Shown here: one piece after another, positions 46,310-56,885 of the stretch | Layout of the letters: each line of letters opens with the position of its first letter | How positions within the stretch are numbered: the stretch's first letter is position 1 | Assembly (NCBI GenBank): GCA_960531495.1 | Contig: OY482850.1 | Span: 157,343 to 221,342 of the forward strand | From: Zeus faber | Lineage: Eukaryota; Chordata; Actinopteri; Zeiformes; Zeidae | Direction: 5' to 3' | Length of the DNA stretch: 64,000 nucleotides | Program-made: the position numbers and the translations under genes | Notes under the pieces: generated by a model | Database searches by the model: none | What the model was told of the DNA's origin: nothing | Seen by the model: only the letters and a program-made list of their open reading frames with translations

Positions 46310-46640
46310 CTTGTGAGATAAGTAATGAAATTGTATTTGATTTGCGCAGCCTGTATTGACATTGTATTTGGTTTGCACAGAGTGCATTGAAGTTGTATTT
46401 GGTCTGTGCAGCATGTGTAGAAACTGTATGTGGTGTGTGCAGCGTGTATTGAAAATGTATTTGGCTTGTGAAGCATATGTTGAACCTATATTTGGCATGT
46501 GCAGCGTGTATTAAAACTGTATTTGGGTTGTGCAGTGTATTTTGACAGTATATTTGGCTTGTGCAGCGTGTATTAAAACTGTATTTGGGTTGTGCAGTGT
46601 ATTTTGACAGTATATTTGGCTTGTGAACCATATGTTGAGA
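46310..46640. repeat. About 33-bp minisatellite
   Basis: Around ten diverged units with the core TTGGCTTGTGCAGCGTGTATT and AAAACTGTAT. Because 33 is a multiple of three, the minus strand stays open and reads an 11-residue periodic peptide. That is a consequence of the repeat. Two adjacent units near 46,500-46,620 are almost identical, showing recent local duplication. Confidence 0.9.
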
Positions 46641-46918
46641 TGAATGAGAAAATGTATTATAAAATCCAAGATTAAATAGGAATAAATAAAAACAACTGTG
46701 TGAAAAAATAAATAAATAAAATAGCTATGTTTTTAAGTTTGCATTATTATGATAGTAACTGATTAATGGTAATTTTAAGAGAAAGGCGGTCATGCTGTGA
46801 TCGCACGAGATGATGGATGTGAGTACAGATCAAACATGGCAGTGCCTAACTGCATGAACTAAAACACTGGCAATCTTCTCCAACTCAGACAGATAACAAA
46901 GCAAATTGCTATATACAG

Positions 46919-46955
46919 TATGTGTGTGTGTGTGTGTGTTTGTGTATATATATAT
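46919..46955. repeat. (TG)n/(TA)n tract
   Basis: Short TGTGTG run passing into TATATA directly before the RTE element. Confidence 0.85.
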
Positions 46956-47640
46956 AATCTAGCCACTGGGGTGCACAAGCCAGTGTGTCATCAGTGCCAG
47001 TCCCAAGCCCTGATGAATAGAAAGAGTTGTGTCAGGAAGGGCATCCGGCATAAAAACCATGACAAATCAAACATGCGGACAACAAATCTGATTTCCATAC
47101 CGGATCAATCGAGGCCCGGGTTAACAACGACCGCCACTGGTGCCGTTAGCCAACAGGGTGCCAGTGGAAATTGTGCTACTGTCGACCAAAGAAGAAGAAG
47201 AAGAAGAGGGGGAAGGCATGTCTGGAGACAGCAGGAGAGGAAGAAGGGTAGGAGAGTAGAGTTGAGAGTTGGAACTTTGAACGTTGGCACTATGAATGGT
47301 AAAGAGAGAGAGCTGGTTGACATGATGGAGAGAAGGAAGGTAGATGTACTATGTGTACAAGAGACCAGGTGGAAGGGGAGTAAGGCCAGGAGTATCCGAG
47401 CCAGGTACAAACTGATCTACCATGGAGTGGAAGGCAGGAGAAATGGGGTAGGGATAGTCTTGAAGGAAGAATATGTCAAGAGATTTTTGGAGGTCACGAG
47501 AGTGTGACTGGAGGTCAAGAAGAGGAAGAGAGTGAAAGAAGAGCCAAAGATAAAATGGTGGAAGTTGAAAAAGGAGGAGTGTTGCATGCAATTTGGGGAA
47601 GAAGTAAGGCAGGCAATAGGTGGGAATGAACGGTTACCAG
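46956..47640 (+). pseudogene. RTE-type LINE, 5' part with internal deletion
   Basis: The leader CCCGGGTTAACAACGACCGC and a GAAGAAGAAG run precede the endonuclease start: ELRVGTLNVGTMNGKERELV, then RRKVDVLCVQETRWKGSKAR (catalytic Asn and Glu context), then YHGVEGRRNGVGIVLKEEYV. The frame stops at 47,507. From 47,515 the sequence resumes much later in the family's protein (KEEPKIKWWKLKKEECCMQF). The middle of the endonuclease is therefore deleted, and there is no RT. Copies of this family are often annotated in fish as craniofacial-development-protein-2-like. Confidence 0.75.
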
Positions 47641-48790
47641 TTTATACTTTGTACTTTTGTGAACTCCTCCTCGACGATTTATCGGATTGACTACAAACTT
47701 GGTAAGTGTTTACGACACACATTCCAGATTAAAAGTTATTACACTATTTGGTTTTCGTCACAGAGTGTGGGTGTGGCACAGCCCTGAATTTGTTTACGTG
47801 ACTTTTTTGAAGCTTTTTGAGGATTTCCATGCTCCGTACTTTTGAGGACCCCTCCAATCCGATTGAAGTGTCCCGCCGACACTTACACTTTGAGGACCCG
47901 GTCATCGTTGCTTGCAGCTTTAATTCTTGTTCTCCTGGTTCTTGTACTGTTCTTCTTGTTCTTCAGCCAAATTGTGTCAACTTTTTGGAGGCCTTAAGAA
48001 ACTTGAAAACTCACAAAACATTGCTTAATGTTAGTCCTGGTCAACCCCATCGATTTTATATGGGTGCTATGCATGGGCGTGGCAAAATAGCCATCCACGC
48101 CCTCTTAAAAAAAAATTTAAAATCAAACCCATCCACTTGTTACCATGAAAACTTTCAAAAATTCGGTACACCTACTGTATGTAACATAACTAGACTAGAA
48201 ATTATATAGCCGCCATGATCCACACCCAACAGGAAGTCAGCCATATTGGATTTAATGTGTAATTTTAGTCACTTTTCGGTCTATTTCATGCTTTGTATTT
48301 TCGCAAATACCTCGGAGGCGATATATCAGATCGACTTCAAACTTGATGAGTGTCTACAAGACACCTTCACGATTAAAAGTTAATAAAAAAAAAAATTTTC
48401 GTCACATGATGTGGGCGCTATTCATTGAATTGCATGTTACAAAAAATGCTGTGTTTTCATGATATTTGAGGCACTTTTTATGCTTTGAACTTTAACAAAC
48501 TCCTACTAGGCGATTTATCGGATCAACTTCAAACTTGGTGAGTGTCTACAAGACATCTTGGGGATTTAATTCTAAGATTTAGATTTTGTCTCACAATATG
48601 GCAATGCGTTGAATTTCATGTACGAAAAAACACTCTGTTTACGTGACTTTCGGGGCTTAAAAAACTCAAAAACTCACAAAACTTTGCACACTCTTCGGTC
48701 CCAGTGTGTCATATGATATTCTATGTGTCCCGTGCATGGGCGTGTTAAAATGGCAACCTCCACCACCTAGAAAATCCCAAAAAATCGAAC
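47641..48790. repeat. AT-rich interspersed repeat, tandem units (left part)
   Basis: The unit CGATTTATCGGATCGACTTC with AAACTTGGTGAGTGTCTAC and ACACCTTCACGATTAAAAGTT recurs at about 47,665, 48,310 and 48,500, and again at 50,215. A linked block GACACTTACACTTTGAGGACC..GGTCATCGTTGCTTGCAGC (47,878-47,920) recurs at 50,585. It resembles a repeat common in fish ending GCTTGCAGCTTTAATT. It has no coding capacity, and I cannot name its class. Confidence 0.7.
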
Positions 48791-48792
48791 AT

Positions 48793-50048
48793 TTGTGACC
48801 CACCCCAGCAAAAGCCACCGTCTCGCGCATTTCTAAAATCGCCAGGAGCAGCCAAATAAGTTGAAAAAACCTTTCGTGAAGGAAAATTAGATTTTTCCAG
48901 ATTTGTGTTCCTTTGTGTATTTTTTTATCTCAACGTATTTTCAAAACTGAGTTTGATTTACAAATAGTAGAAAAATGTTAGACCGTGGAGTTCAATAACA
49001 TGGGAAAACGACGTTCACTTAGCAAGACGCTGAGCAGCGCTGAACAACGCAGATCGATCGTTACCTTTAAAGCGACCGTCCAGCTAAAGATCATTCATCC
49101 ATATTCCATGTGATGTGAAGTCACAATGTGAAACCGTTTTAATAGAATTCAACCTTTAAATCTTACTTGTTTTACACAAACACACAGACAAAGTTGTGGA
49201 GGGGGCGTATCACTGACGTCACCGTCACTTCTGTAAACAAGACGAGGATCTGGTTTCACTTGTCTGTCAAAACTGCATGTTGTTATTGAGTACGAGAAGC
49301 GGGTGGAGGAAGATCTAAATCATATCACGGACCTTAATCTGACCAGTGCAATAGATCCAAGTCAGTTTAAGCAGCGTGCACTGGACTTCATTTTCCGCGA
49401 TAATAGTCAGTTCTCCGACAGTGACGCTGAATCTGATATTACTCCAGACTTGGAGAACATTTCAAACAGCAGATTTCAACGTGAATGTGACGATGAAACG
49501 GAATATTTTCAAGAACCACTGGAGGAGACCAACGATATGCCCATTGCTGTTATAATGGAAGAAGTTGATGACACGATGAAGTCCGTTAAGGTTGGTGATT
49601 TAAAATAAAATAAAATAATTCCACTTTTATAAAACATGTATATTCTTACTTTTAAATAAAAGCTTTTTTCAAAACAAAAATACGTTCAACGTTCCCTCAA
49701 AACACAAGAACAAAGCAGTGATTGGCCCATTCAGCAGTAAGTTAAGTAGCCAATGTGGCTTTGGCAACCTCATTTGCATTCTTGGAACTAGTTGACTGAA
49801 GCGAGTCTCGGCGAAACTTTCAAGGTGAGGATCTCAGAAACACGTTTTGCCACACCCTTGTCATTAACTTTAACATTAAAGTCATAGCTTTAAAAATATT
49901 TGCTTGATTTGCACATGTGACACCTTGTTTGGAAGCTCTGATATTCCACTTTCAAATGTTCTGAAAAAAGAAAAAGTCGAAAGCCGCCAAATGACCCTAA
50001 AGCCTGCGGTGGGTCACATATGACCCTAAAGTACGCGGTGGGTCACAT
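48793..50048. mobile_element. Terminal-inverted-repeat element, copy A
   Basis: Ends TTGTGACCCACC and GGTGGGTCACAT, flanked on both sides by AT. It is inserted inside the AT-rich interspersed repeat, which resumes at 50,051. The right end carries a tandem double terminus (GCGGTGGGTCACATATGACC.. then GCGGTGGGTCACATAT). It holds a small acidic ORF, with no transposase. A second, inverted, diverged copy is at 57,835-59,261. Superfamily not assigned. Confidence 0.75.
49303..49608 (+). CDS. Small acidic ORF in terminal-inverted-repeat element copy A
   Basis: 101 codons, strongly acidic, beginning MEEDLNHITDLNLTSAID with ALDFIFRDNSQFSDSDAESD in the middle. This resembles the acidic N-terminal tails of cut-and-paste transposases (for example piggyBac-like), but it ends in a run of AAATAAAATAAAAT with no catalytic domain. 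The frame is open through GTGGAGGAAG upstream, so the first Met may not be the start. In copy B (about 58,310-58,560, minus) the same region has several frame breaks. Probably a truncated transposase start. Confidence 0.4.
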   Translation: MEEDLNHITDLNLTSAIDPSQFKQRALDFIFRDNSQFSDSDAESDITPDLENISNSRFQRECDDETEYFQEPLEETNDMPIAVIMEEVDDTMKSVKVGDLK

Positions 50049-50050
50049 AT

Positions 50051-50640
50051 CACTTTTTTCCACGAAAACTAACAAAATTCAGTACACATATTTAACGTCA
50101 CTACACTTAAAAATATATATATTACCGCCATGACCGAAACCCAACAGGATGTCGGCCATATTGAATTTTCCTCACTTTTTGTTAATTGTTTTGCTTTGTA
50201 CTTTCACTAACTCCTCCTAGGTGATTTATCGGATCGACTTCAAACTTGGCGAGTGTCTACGAGACACCTTCACGATTAAAAGTAATTAAAAGATTTTGTT
50301 CTCGGCATACGGTGTGGGCGTGGCAACGCGTAAAATTTTATGTTCCAAAGGATACTTGGAAATTCACAAAACTTTGCACCAGTCCCAGTGTGGCAATTGA
50401 TATTCCATGGGTTCCGTGCATGGGCATGGTTGAATGGTGGGCCACACCCTCTTGAAAATTTTAAAACATCAAACCTATTCACTTGATTCCATGAAAACTC
50501 CCGCAATTTGGTGCACATATTTAACATCACTAGACTGAAAAAGTTGCTTTCACGGACTCCTCCAATCCGATTTATCGTGTCCCACCGACACTTGCACTTT
50601 GAGGACCAGGTCATCGCTGCTTGTTTTTGGCTGTGATCGT
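50051..50640. repeat. AT-rich interspersed repeat (right part)
   Basis: Continues the repeat interrupted by element copy A: TTTAACGTCACTACACTT, another CGATTTATCGGATCGACTTC unit at about 50,222, and the GACACTTGCACTTTGAGGACC..GGTCATCGCTGCTTG end at about 50,585-50,625. Confidence 0.7.
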
Positions 50641-51813
50641 GGAGTTGTGACCAGATTATTTGAACGGCTGGAGCTGAGACAAGTTTTTGTTGCTTCTGGG
50701 AATTCTCCAGGGTCACTTGCTGCTTGGTGGCTATCACTTGCTGGCTTCTTCCACTGTCTCTTTACGAGACTAGAAGAGGGCCGTCTTCTGTTCTGGCGTG
50801 ATCTTTGCGAACTCTGCCCCTGGAATGTATTAATTTCTTTCCGAGATAGTCCTTTTCTCCATATAACTCTTACTTGCTTGTCCCCTCAATGTATCTTGAG
50901 GTTCGGCTGGCTGGCATGATTGTGAACGAGGGGTAGTCGGAGTTGTTCTTGCTCCCGACATGGCGCCCTGCTTCCTCTTCAGCTCATAGTGTTCTCTGAG
51001 TAAATCCCATTTGGTAACAGTATAATTTATTGTTTCCTCCGTGTCCAGCCTGGGACTCATCCCCACGAACTTCACTTCTCCTGGGAAGCCTTGCGTGATT
51101 GTCTTCAGCACCCTAACTTTCTTGCCATTGGAATCGTTCTTCTTATGCCCTGCCAGATTGCTGTCAGGGGATGGTTGTCCCTGAGTTGTTGGCAATCTGG
51201 ATCCAGCTCTCTTCTTATTCCGCCTCCCCACTGGTATATTCTTCAAAAATCGGTCTTTCGGTGCCTTAGTTTCCCCGCAGCCCCTTGAGGAGTCTTGGCA
51301 GCCAAAGCTTCTTGGCCTTGTCGCAGCTGATGCGCTCCTTGCAAAGAATGCTGTGGACTGCTACAGAAGGTTGCTGTACTTGAAACAACAGTATTTAATC
51401 TGAAGGATTCAGTCAACCGAGCTAACATGAGTACTGCTAAGCTAGACAATGCTACCAGGCCTTGCCCGTCCCACAACACAGCTGGGCTTACTCTGCCGGG
51501 TGTTCTGCCAAGCAAAACAACTTACAAGCAAGATAACGAGGCTGCTTACCTGAGAAAGCCTCTGATGACAATTAAAATTCCTGAAATTTATGAAGCTAAC
51601 ACATGCAAGGGTCCCCCGCAATCTGAGATTAGCTCAGCGACTGGATGGCCTTCGCTGACTAGCAGCCATGAAACAGCCCAAGATAAGTGACTTGGCAACA
51701 CAAGACAGCAAGCAACACTACAAACTGATAGTAATGGACAGCTGCCGGGGACCACCGTGAAACAAAAAATTTGAAAAAAGGTTGCCGCTGTCAAAGCACC
51801 AATTTTACCACTG
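50641..51813. other. Unassigned sequence 5' of the L2 ORF1
   Basis: Two frames stand out: minus 50,830-51,246 (138 codons, basic, KKVRVLKTITQGFPGEVKF, TVTKWDLLREHYELKRKQG) and plus 51,427-51,690 (87 codons). Neither matches a family I know. Both may be parts of an L2 5' region or of an older insertion. Direct continuity with ORF1 is not shown. Confidence 0.35.
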
Positions 51814-52377
51814 ATGAGCCTAGAAAATAGATTTGAGCAATTACAAGATAGTGTACCCACAACGCGACCAGCGTTCGTTACCCAAGCTGCAACACAGCAA
51901 GCTACTGACAGCAGCAGGCCTGGACCCCAAACGCCACAACAAGGTAATGTTGATGGCCCATCAGAGCAAATAACAACACTCTTTATTGGCGACTCGACAA
52001 TGAAGCATTTAAAGATCGGCAAATACACCATGCCATGTTGTTTTCCATATGAACTGGTCTCTAACATAGCAGCAAAGATCCCACAAATTCTGGCTAATTA
52101 CAAAAGTGTCAATAAGATCATTCTACACATTGGAACTGGTGACACAGTCGGACGGAAGGAGTCGGAATTACTGAAAAGTGACTTCTCCGAGCTTTTCCAG
52201 CTGCTAATCGCTCTAAACGTGCATGTCTATGTTAGTGGCCCCCTGCCCCCTGCCAGACAGAGATCTGAACTATTTAGCAGACTGCTTGGACTCAACACAT
52301 GGCTCACAAATGTGTGCTACCTACACAAGCTGAACTTTGTTGACGACCGGGCGTCTTCAACCGCACTGGCACTTTAA
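51760..52377 (+). pseudogene. L2-type LINE ORF1, SGNH esterase domain
   Basis: A 187-codon open frame from 51,814. A Pro/Gln/Thr-rich head is followed by an SGNH/GDSL-like domain: TTLFIGDSTMKHLKIGKY (block I with GDS), KIILHIGTGDTV (block III, normally GTND), NVHVYVSGPLPP, and SRLLGLNTWL. L2 and CR1 LINEs carry such an esterase in ORF1. The frame ends before the D-x-x-H block, and FNRTGTLNQTGQALQINYL continues in another frame, so it has a frameshift. The changed GTND Asn also argues against activity. Confidence 0.7.
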
Positions 52378-52554
52378 ACCAAACCGGCCAGGCTTTGCAA
52401 ATAAACTATCTAGCCTTCGCTATTATCCAGCTGACAGTAGCCGAACATGGGAACAGCACAAGGACAGTCAACGATAAGCGCAAGGCCCTATCACAGGAGC
52501 AGAGCATCTCACCACCCGATGCCACAGCTAGCGCCCAGACTACATCGCCGCTGG

Positions 52555-52797
52555 GTGGTGCAGCTGGTGACCAGACCACCCCGCAGCCGAACGCCGCAGC
52601 TGGCGACCAGACAACCCTGCCGGACGCCACAGCTGGTGACCAGACCACCCCGCCGCCGGACGCCACAGCTGGTGACCAGACCACCCCGCTGGAGGCCACA
52701 GCTGGTGACCAGACCACCCCGCAGCCGGACGCCACAGCTGGTGACCAGATCACCTCGCACCCGGACGCCACAGCTGGTGACCAGATCACCCCGCTGA
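52555..52797. repeat. 36-bp minisatellite in the L2 ORF1 tail
   Basis: About seven units of GCCACAGCTGGTGACCAGAC plus CACCCCGC.., coding a 12-residue repeat of ATAGDQTTPPPD type in frame (52,395-52,973). GC-rich. Confidence 0.9.
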
Positions 52798-52841
52798 CTA
52801 CCTGCCCACTGGCTGCCCTCCCCAGCGCACAAGATCGCCAT

Positions 52842-53245
52842 CATCGGTATTTTTATCTAAATTTGCCGACCTCGCCTTCCTGGACAGGCCCTCCCCACCC
52901 TCCCCACCCACCCCCACACCCCCATCATTGTCCATCATCCTCCCCACGACCAAACCTTCTACCCTCCCCCTGAAACCCCTCAACATACCCAGCCCCTCGG
53001 CCAGCCCCCACCGGCTATCCGAAACTCCCCCTCGACCTGCCTCGCCCCTTGCGGAGACCACCTCGCCATCATCAGGATTTTTATCGAAATTTGCTGGCCT
53101 CGCCTTCCTGGACAGGCCCTTCCCGCCCCCATCATTGTCCATTATCCCCCCCATGATCAAACCTTCTATCCTCCCCCTGAAACCCCTCAACATACCCAGC
53201 CCCTCGGCCAGCCCCCACCGGCCATCTGAAACTCCCCCTCGACCA
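52842..53245. repeat. Tandem duplication of about 175-230 bp in the L2 tail
   Basis: 52,842-53,071 and 53,072-53,245 share CTCGCCTTCCTGGACAGGCC, CCCCTGAAACCCCTCAACAT and CAGCCCCTCGGCCAGCCCCC. C-rich, pyrimidine-biased on the plus strand. The 131-codon Pro/Ser frame reflects composition. Confidence 0.85.
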
Positions 53246-53536
53246 ACCCGCCTTTCACGACCCCCCTCCCCCTCACTCGCCCGACCCTCCGCAATTTCCC
53301 CTCGACCCACCCGCACCAAGTGACCCCCCTTCCCCACGCCCAGCCCTCAGCGACCCCCTTCCCCCACGTCCAGCCCTCGAAAACGAGTATCCACCCCCCA
53401 GAAAGCCTCGCCAACACCCAGCTCCCAGGAACAGGCGCCAATTACCTCGAAAGCCCCCCACACACCCAGCGCCCAGAAAAGACCCCGTCATCAGCCCCCC
53501 CCGTTCCCCATGCCCACAGTACAGAAAAGACAGACA

Positions 53537-54185
53537 AGAACCGCATCACTCAAGGCTGCAAAGCTGTAACCCAGAAACTTCCCTTAACCATCACAATGGG
53601 CAATATTTGATACCTTGGCATTGAAGAACCGCATCACTCAAGGCCATATAACTGATCACACACCAGAAGCCATTTCAGCTTTGATAACGGTTAGAAAGAA
53701 CAATCATTACTCAGCACGCTCTGTATGTAAGTCAAACCTGATCTGTATTAAACCAAATCAGAGCACCCCCTGTCCCCCAACAGACTCTTGTTCCCCTGCA
53801 GACTAATTTCAGCTGAAATTAGCACTTATATCCCAATTATTCATCAGAAGGGTGACAGAGATTAGGTCAACCTCCACCATGCCTCCGTACATGAATACCG
53901 ATCTCATTTCGGTTTTGCTCAAACCCAATAAGACTATTAGACAATCTTAAACTATTCAATAAATTGGACAAAAACCATGGTCTAACCACTCACTGAGGGG
54001 GGGCTGCAAAGCTGTAACCCAGAAACTTCCCTTAACCATCACAATGGGCAATATTTGATACCTTGGCATTGAAGAACCGCATCAAGGCCAAATAACTGAT
54101 CACACAACCAAATCAGAGCGCCCCCTGTCCCCCAACAGACTCTTGTTCCCCCACAGACTCATTTCAGCTGAAATTAGCGCTGCTT
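53537..54185 (+). mobile_element. L1-type ORF2 fragments, duplicated, inside the L2 element
   Basis: Segments on the plus strand match the L1-type copy at 16-20 kb. 53,862-53,935 corresponds to minus 17,925-17,985 (CCTCCACCATGCCTCCGTAC). 53,948-54,062 corresponds to minus 17,205-17,320 (ACTATTCAATAAATTGGAC, then AACCATCACAATGGGCAATA). The block CAGAAACTTCCCTTAACC.. to TTGGCATTGAAGAACCGCAT occurs at 53,571 and again at 54,020, and a linked CCCAACAGACTCTTGTTCCC occurs at 53,776 and 54,131. So a deleted L1 fragment was inserted and then partly tandem-duplicated. Confidence 0.75.
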
Positions 54186-54189
54186 AATT

Positions 54190-54915
54190 TCTGGGCTTTT
54201 AAACAAAAAACCTTTTTGATCAATGAGCTAATAACTGAAAATGATCTATACTGTATGTTTTTAGTGGAGACCTGGCTGGACAAGGACACTGGTCCTGGAA
54301 TATTGAATGAAGCATGCCCCCCCAATTTTAAATCTTATCAATCAACCAGACCGAGGGGAAAGGGAGGAGGAGGAATAGCCGCCATCATGGCACTGCAGAT
54401 TAAGTAAAATAACGTTGACTTGGGCACATATCCATCATTCGAGTATCTTGCTATAGAAATTAGAACACACTTTCCATTAATCAGTGTGATACTGTACCGC
54501 CCACCAAAATACTCAGTATCAGTGATTATACAGGAATTCTCAGAAATGATCTCAATCTGCCTTACTAGATATGATGAAATAATCTTAAATGAGACCTGAA
54601 TATTCATATTAACAAGGAGAACGACCCCAAAGGTTGTGAGCTTCAGAACATGCTTGACGGTTTTGGGCTGACGCAGCATATACACGAACCCACCCACCGA
54701 CATGGGAACACATTAAACCTACTAATAACAGCAGGGTTAGATATTGAGAATGTGTCGGTGAAACAAATGCCCATTTCCGACCATTATTGCGTGTGCTATG
54801 AGACAAAACTAATCATGAAAACATCCAGAAGCAAACTCCTTGTCCACAGAAGGGTCCTAGACGACAGCGCTGAGACCAAATTCTCTAATATTATGCGACC
54901 CCCCCCTGATTGAGA
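54190..54915 (+). pseudogene. L2-type LINE ORF2, endonuclease part
   Basis: CMFLVETWLDKDTG (catalytic Glu context) and KGGGGIAAIM at 54,216-54,407. A decayed middle follows. LDGFGLTQHIHEPTHRHGNT and PISDHYCVCYE (the SDH motif) are at 54,650-54,900. Stops separate the pieces. Confidence 0.75.
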
Positions 54916-54947
54916 TAGTCTAAAATTTCCATTGCACTCTGTCAAAA

Positions 54948-56885
54948 GTGCTAGACACAGTCGCCCCCCTAAAGGTCAAAAAGGTGAAAACTGATAGAGT
55001 TTCCCCCTGGCTGAATAACATCGATGTCAAAGACCAAAAAAGAAGGTGTAGGACAGCTGAGCGAAACTGGAGGAAATCCAAGCTCACAGTTCACTGTAGC
55101 ATATACAAAGACTCCTTGACTACTTACAATACAGCAATACGACTTGCACGAAAAGATTATTTCTCCAAAATAATTTCAGAAAATACAGGCAACCACAGAG
55201 TGCTTTTCTCCACTATCGATCGGCTGATTAATGCGCCCCCCCCACTTCCACCACAGCAGTCAGCCAGGAAATGTGATGAGTTTGCGTTCTTCTTTGAGTA
55301 TAAAATAACCATGATCAGAGTGAGCATCACCCCTGACGTAAACTTAGACGAGATCAGTCAATCTCACAGAAAAGAAGAAACCATGAAGGATTTCGCCTGC
55401 ATTACACTGTCAGGCCTCTGCAAGACTGTTGACGAATGTAGCTCAGCCACCTTCTGCCTTGACCCTATACCAACGGCATTCTTAAAGCGGGTATTTGATA
55501 GTGTCGCGAGTCACGTCCTGATGATCATAAACATGTCACTTCAAACTGGCATCTTTCCAGACGCCTTCAAAACAGCTGTGGTGAAACCGCTACTAAAGAA
55601 GGCCAATCTAGATGTGAACGAATTGAAAAACTATAGGCCAATATCCAATCTTCCCTTCATCAGTAAGGTACTCGAGAAGATAGTTTCAGTACAAATAAAC
55701 TCTTTTCTCAGAGAAAATAACATTATGGAAGAATTACAGTCAGGCTTTAGAACAAATCACAGCACAGAAACTGCCCTCACTGAAATAGTTAGTGATCTCA
55801 GGCTGAACGCTGACGCAAATAAGGTCTCAATCCTTTTCCTGCTAGATCTGAGCGCAGCATTTGATACAATTGACCATGACATCCTAATCAATCGTCTTGA
55901 AACGCTGGTTGGTCTCTCCGGCAACGTGCTCAATTGGTTCAGAACATACATTATAGGGAGAAAGTTCTACGTTAAGCTGGGAGATCATGTATCAGAGAAA
56001 CATGACAGCAGCTTCGGAGTCGCGCAAGGAAGTTGCCTTGGCCCTTTGCTTTTCTCACTATACATGCTCCCACTTGGGCTCACCATTAGAGAGCACAATG
56101 TATGCTTGTCATGTATGCCGATGACACACCGTTATACATCTCGGCAGAACCAAATGACACTGTAGCCATACAGTCCATCACAAACTGTTTTCTAGCGATA
56201 AATAAGTGGATGAGCAATAACTTCCTGAAGCTAAATGAAAACAAAACTGAAATCCTTCTGATTGGGCCCCCCCAAAAACGGGACATGCTACTTAAAAACC
56301 TAAGGAAACTGGCACCCTGGGTCAAACTTGAGGTTACAAGTTTGGGTGTCATTCTAGACTCCGACCTAAGCTTTAAGTCCCATATTAACAAGGTGACGAA
56401 AGTTTCATTTTTTCACCTTAGAAATATAGCAAGAGTAAGACCTTTCATAAACCAAAAGGATTCTGAAAAGCTGATTCACGCCATTGTATCAAGCCGGCTT
56501 GACTACTGTAATGCACTTCTCACTGGCCTTCCCAAAGTATCTACTGAAAGGCTTCAGCTCATCCAAAACTCTGCTGCCCGACTACTAACTAGAACTAAGA
56601 AGAGAGAACACATCACCCCAGTCCTGGCTGCCTTACACTGGCTTCCAGTTACATCTAGAGTAGACTTTAAGGTCCTTCTCCTCATATTTAAAGCTCTAAA
56701 TGGGCAAGGACCAGAATACATCACCAACTCCCTTACTAACTATGTGCCCCCAAGAGGGCTACGATCATCTACTGCTGGCCTGTTAGAAGCACCAAGTAAT
56801 ACACAGAAGAAAATTGGGAGTGCAGCCTTCGAAACTTATGCCCCAAAGCTTTGGAATGCACTACCTATAGATATTAGGAAAGCCG
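54948..56885 (+). pseudogene. L2-type LINE ORF2, reverse transcriptase, one frameshift
   Basis: A 405-codon frame (54,948-56,165) has VVKPLLKKANLDVNELKNYR, ISNLPFISKVLEKIVSVQIN, QSGFRTNHSTETAL, LFLLDLSAAFDTIDHDIL (motif A) and GVAQGSCLGPLLFSLYM (motif B; usually PQGS). Right after this the frame shifts: motif C VMYADDTPLYIS is in the next frame (56,102 on), which continues through NNFLKLNENKTEILLIGPP, SRLDYCNALLTGLP and HWLPVTSRVDFKVLLLIFKA to about 56,885. Only this shift separates two long open frames, so it is relatively young. L2/Maui type by motif. Confidence 0.88.

Noticed and set aside
52406..53491. Gly/Val/Trp-rich minus-strand ORFs
   Set aside because: Antisense of the GC-rich repeats in the L2 ORF1 tail.
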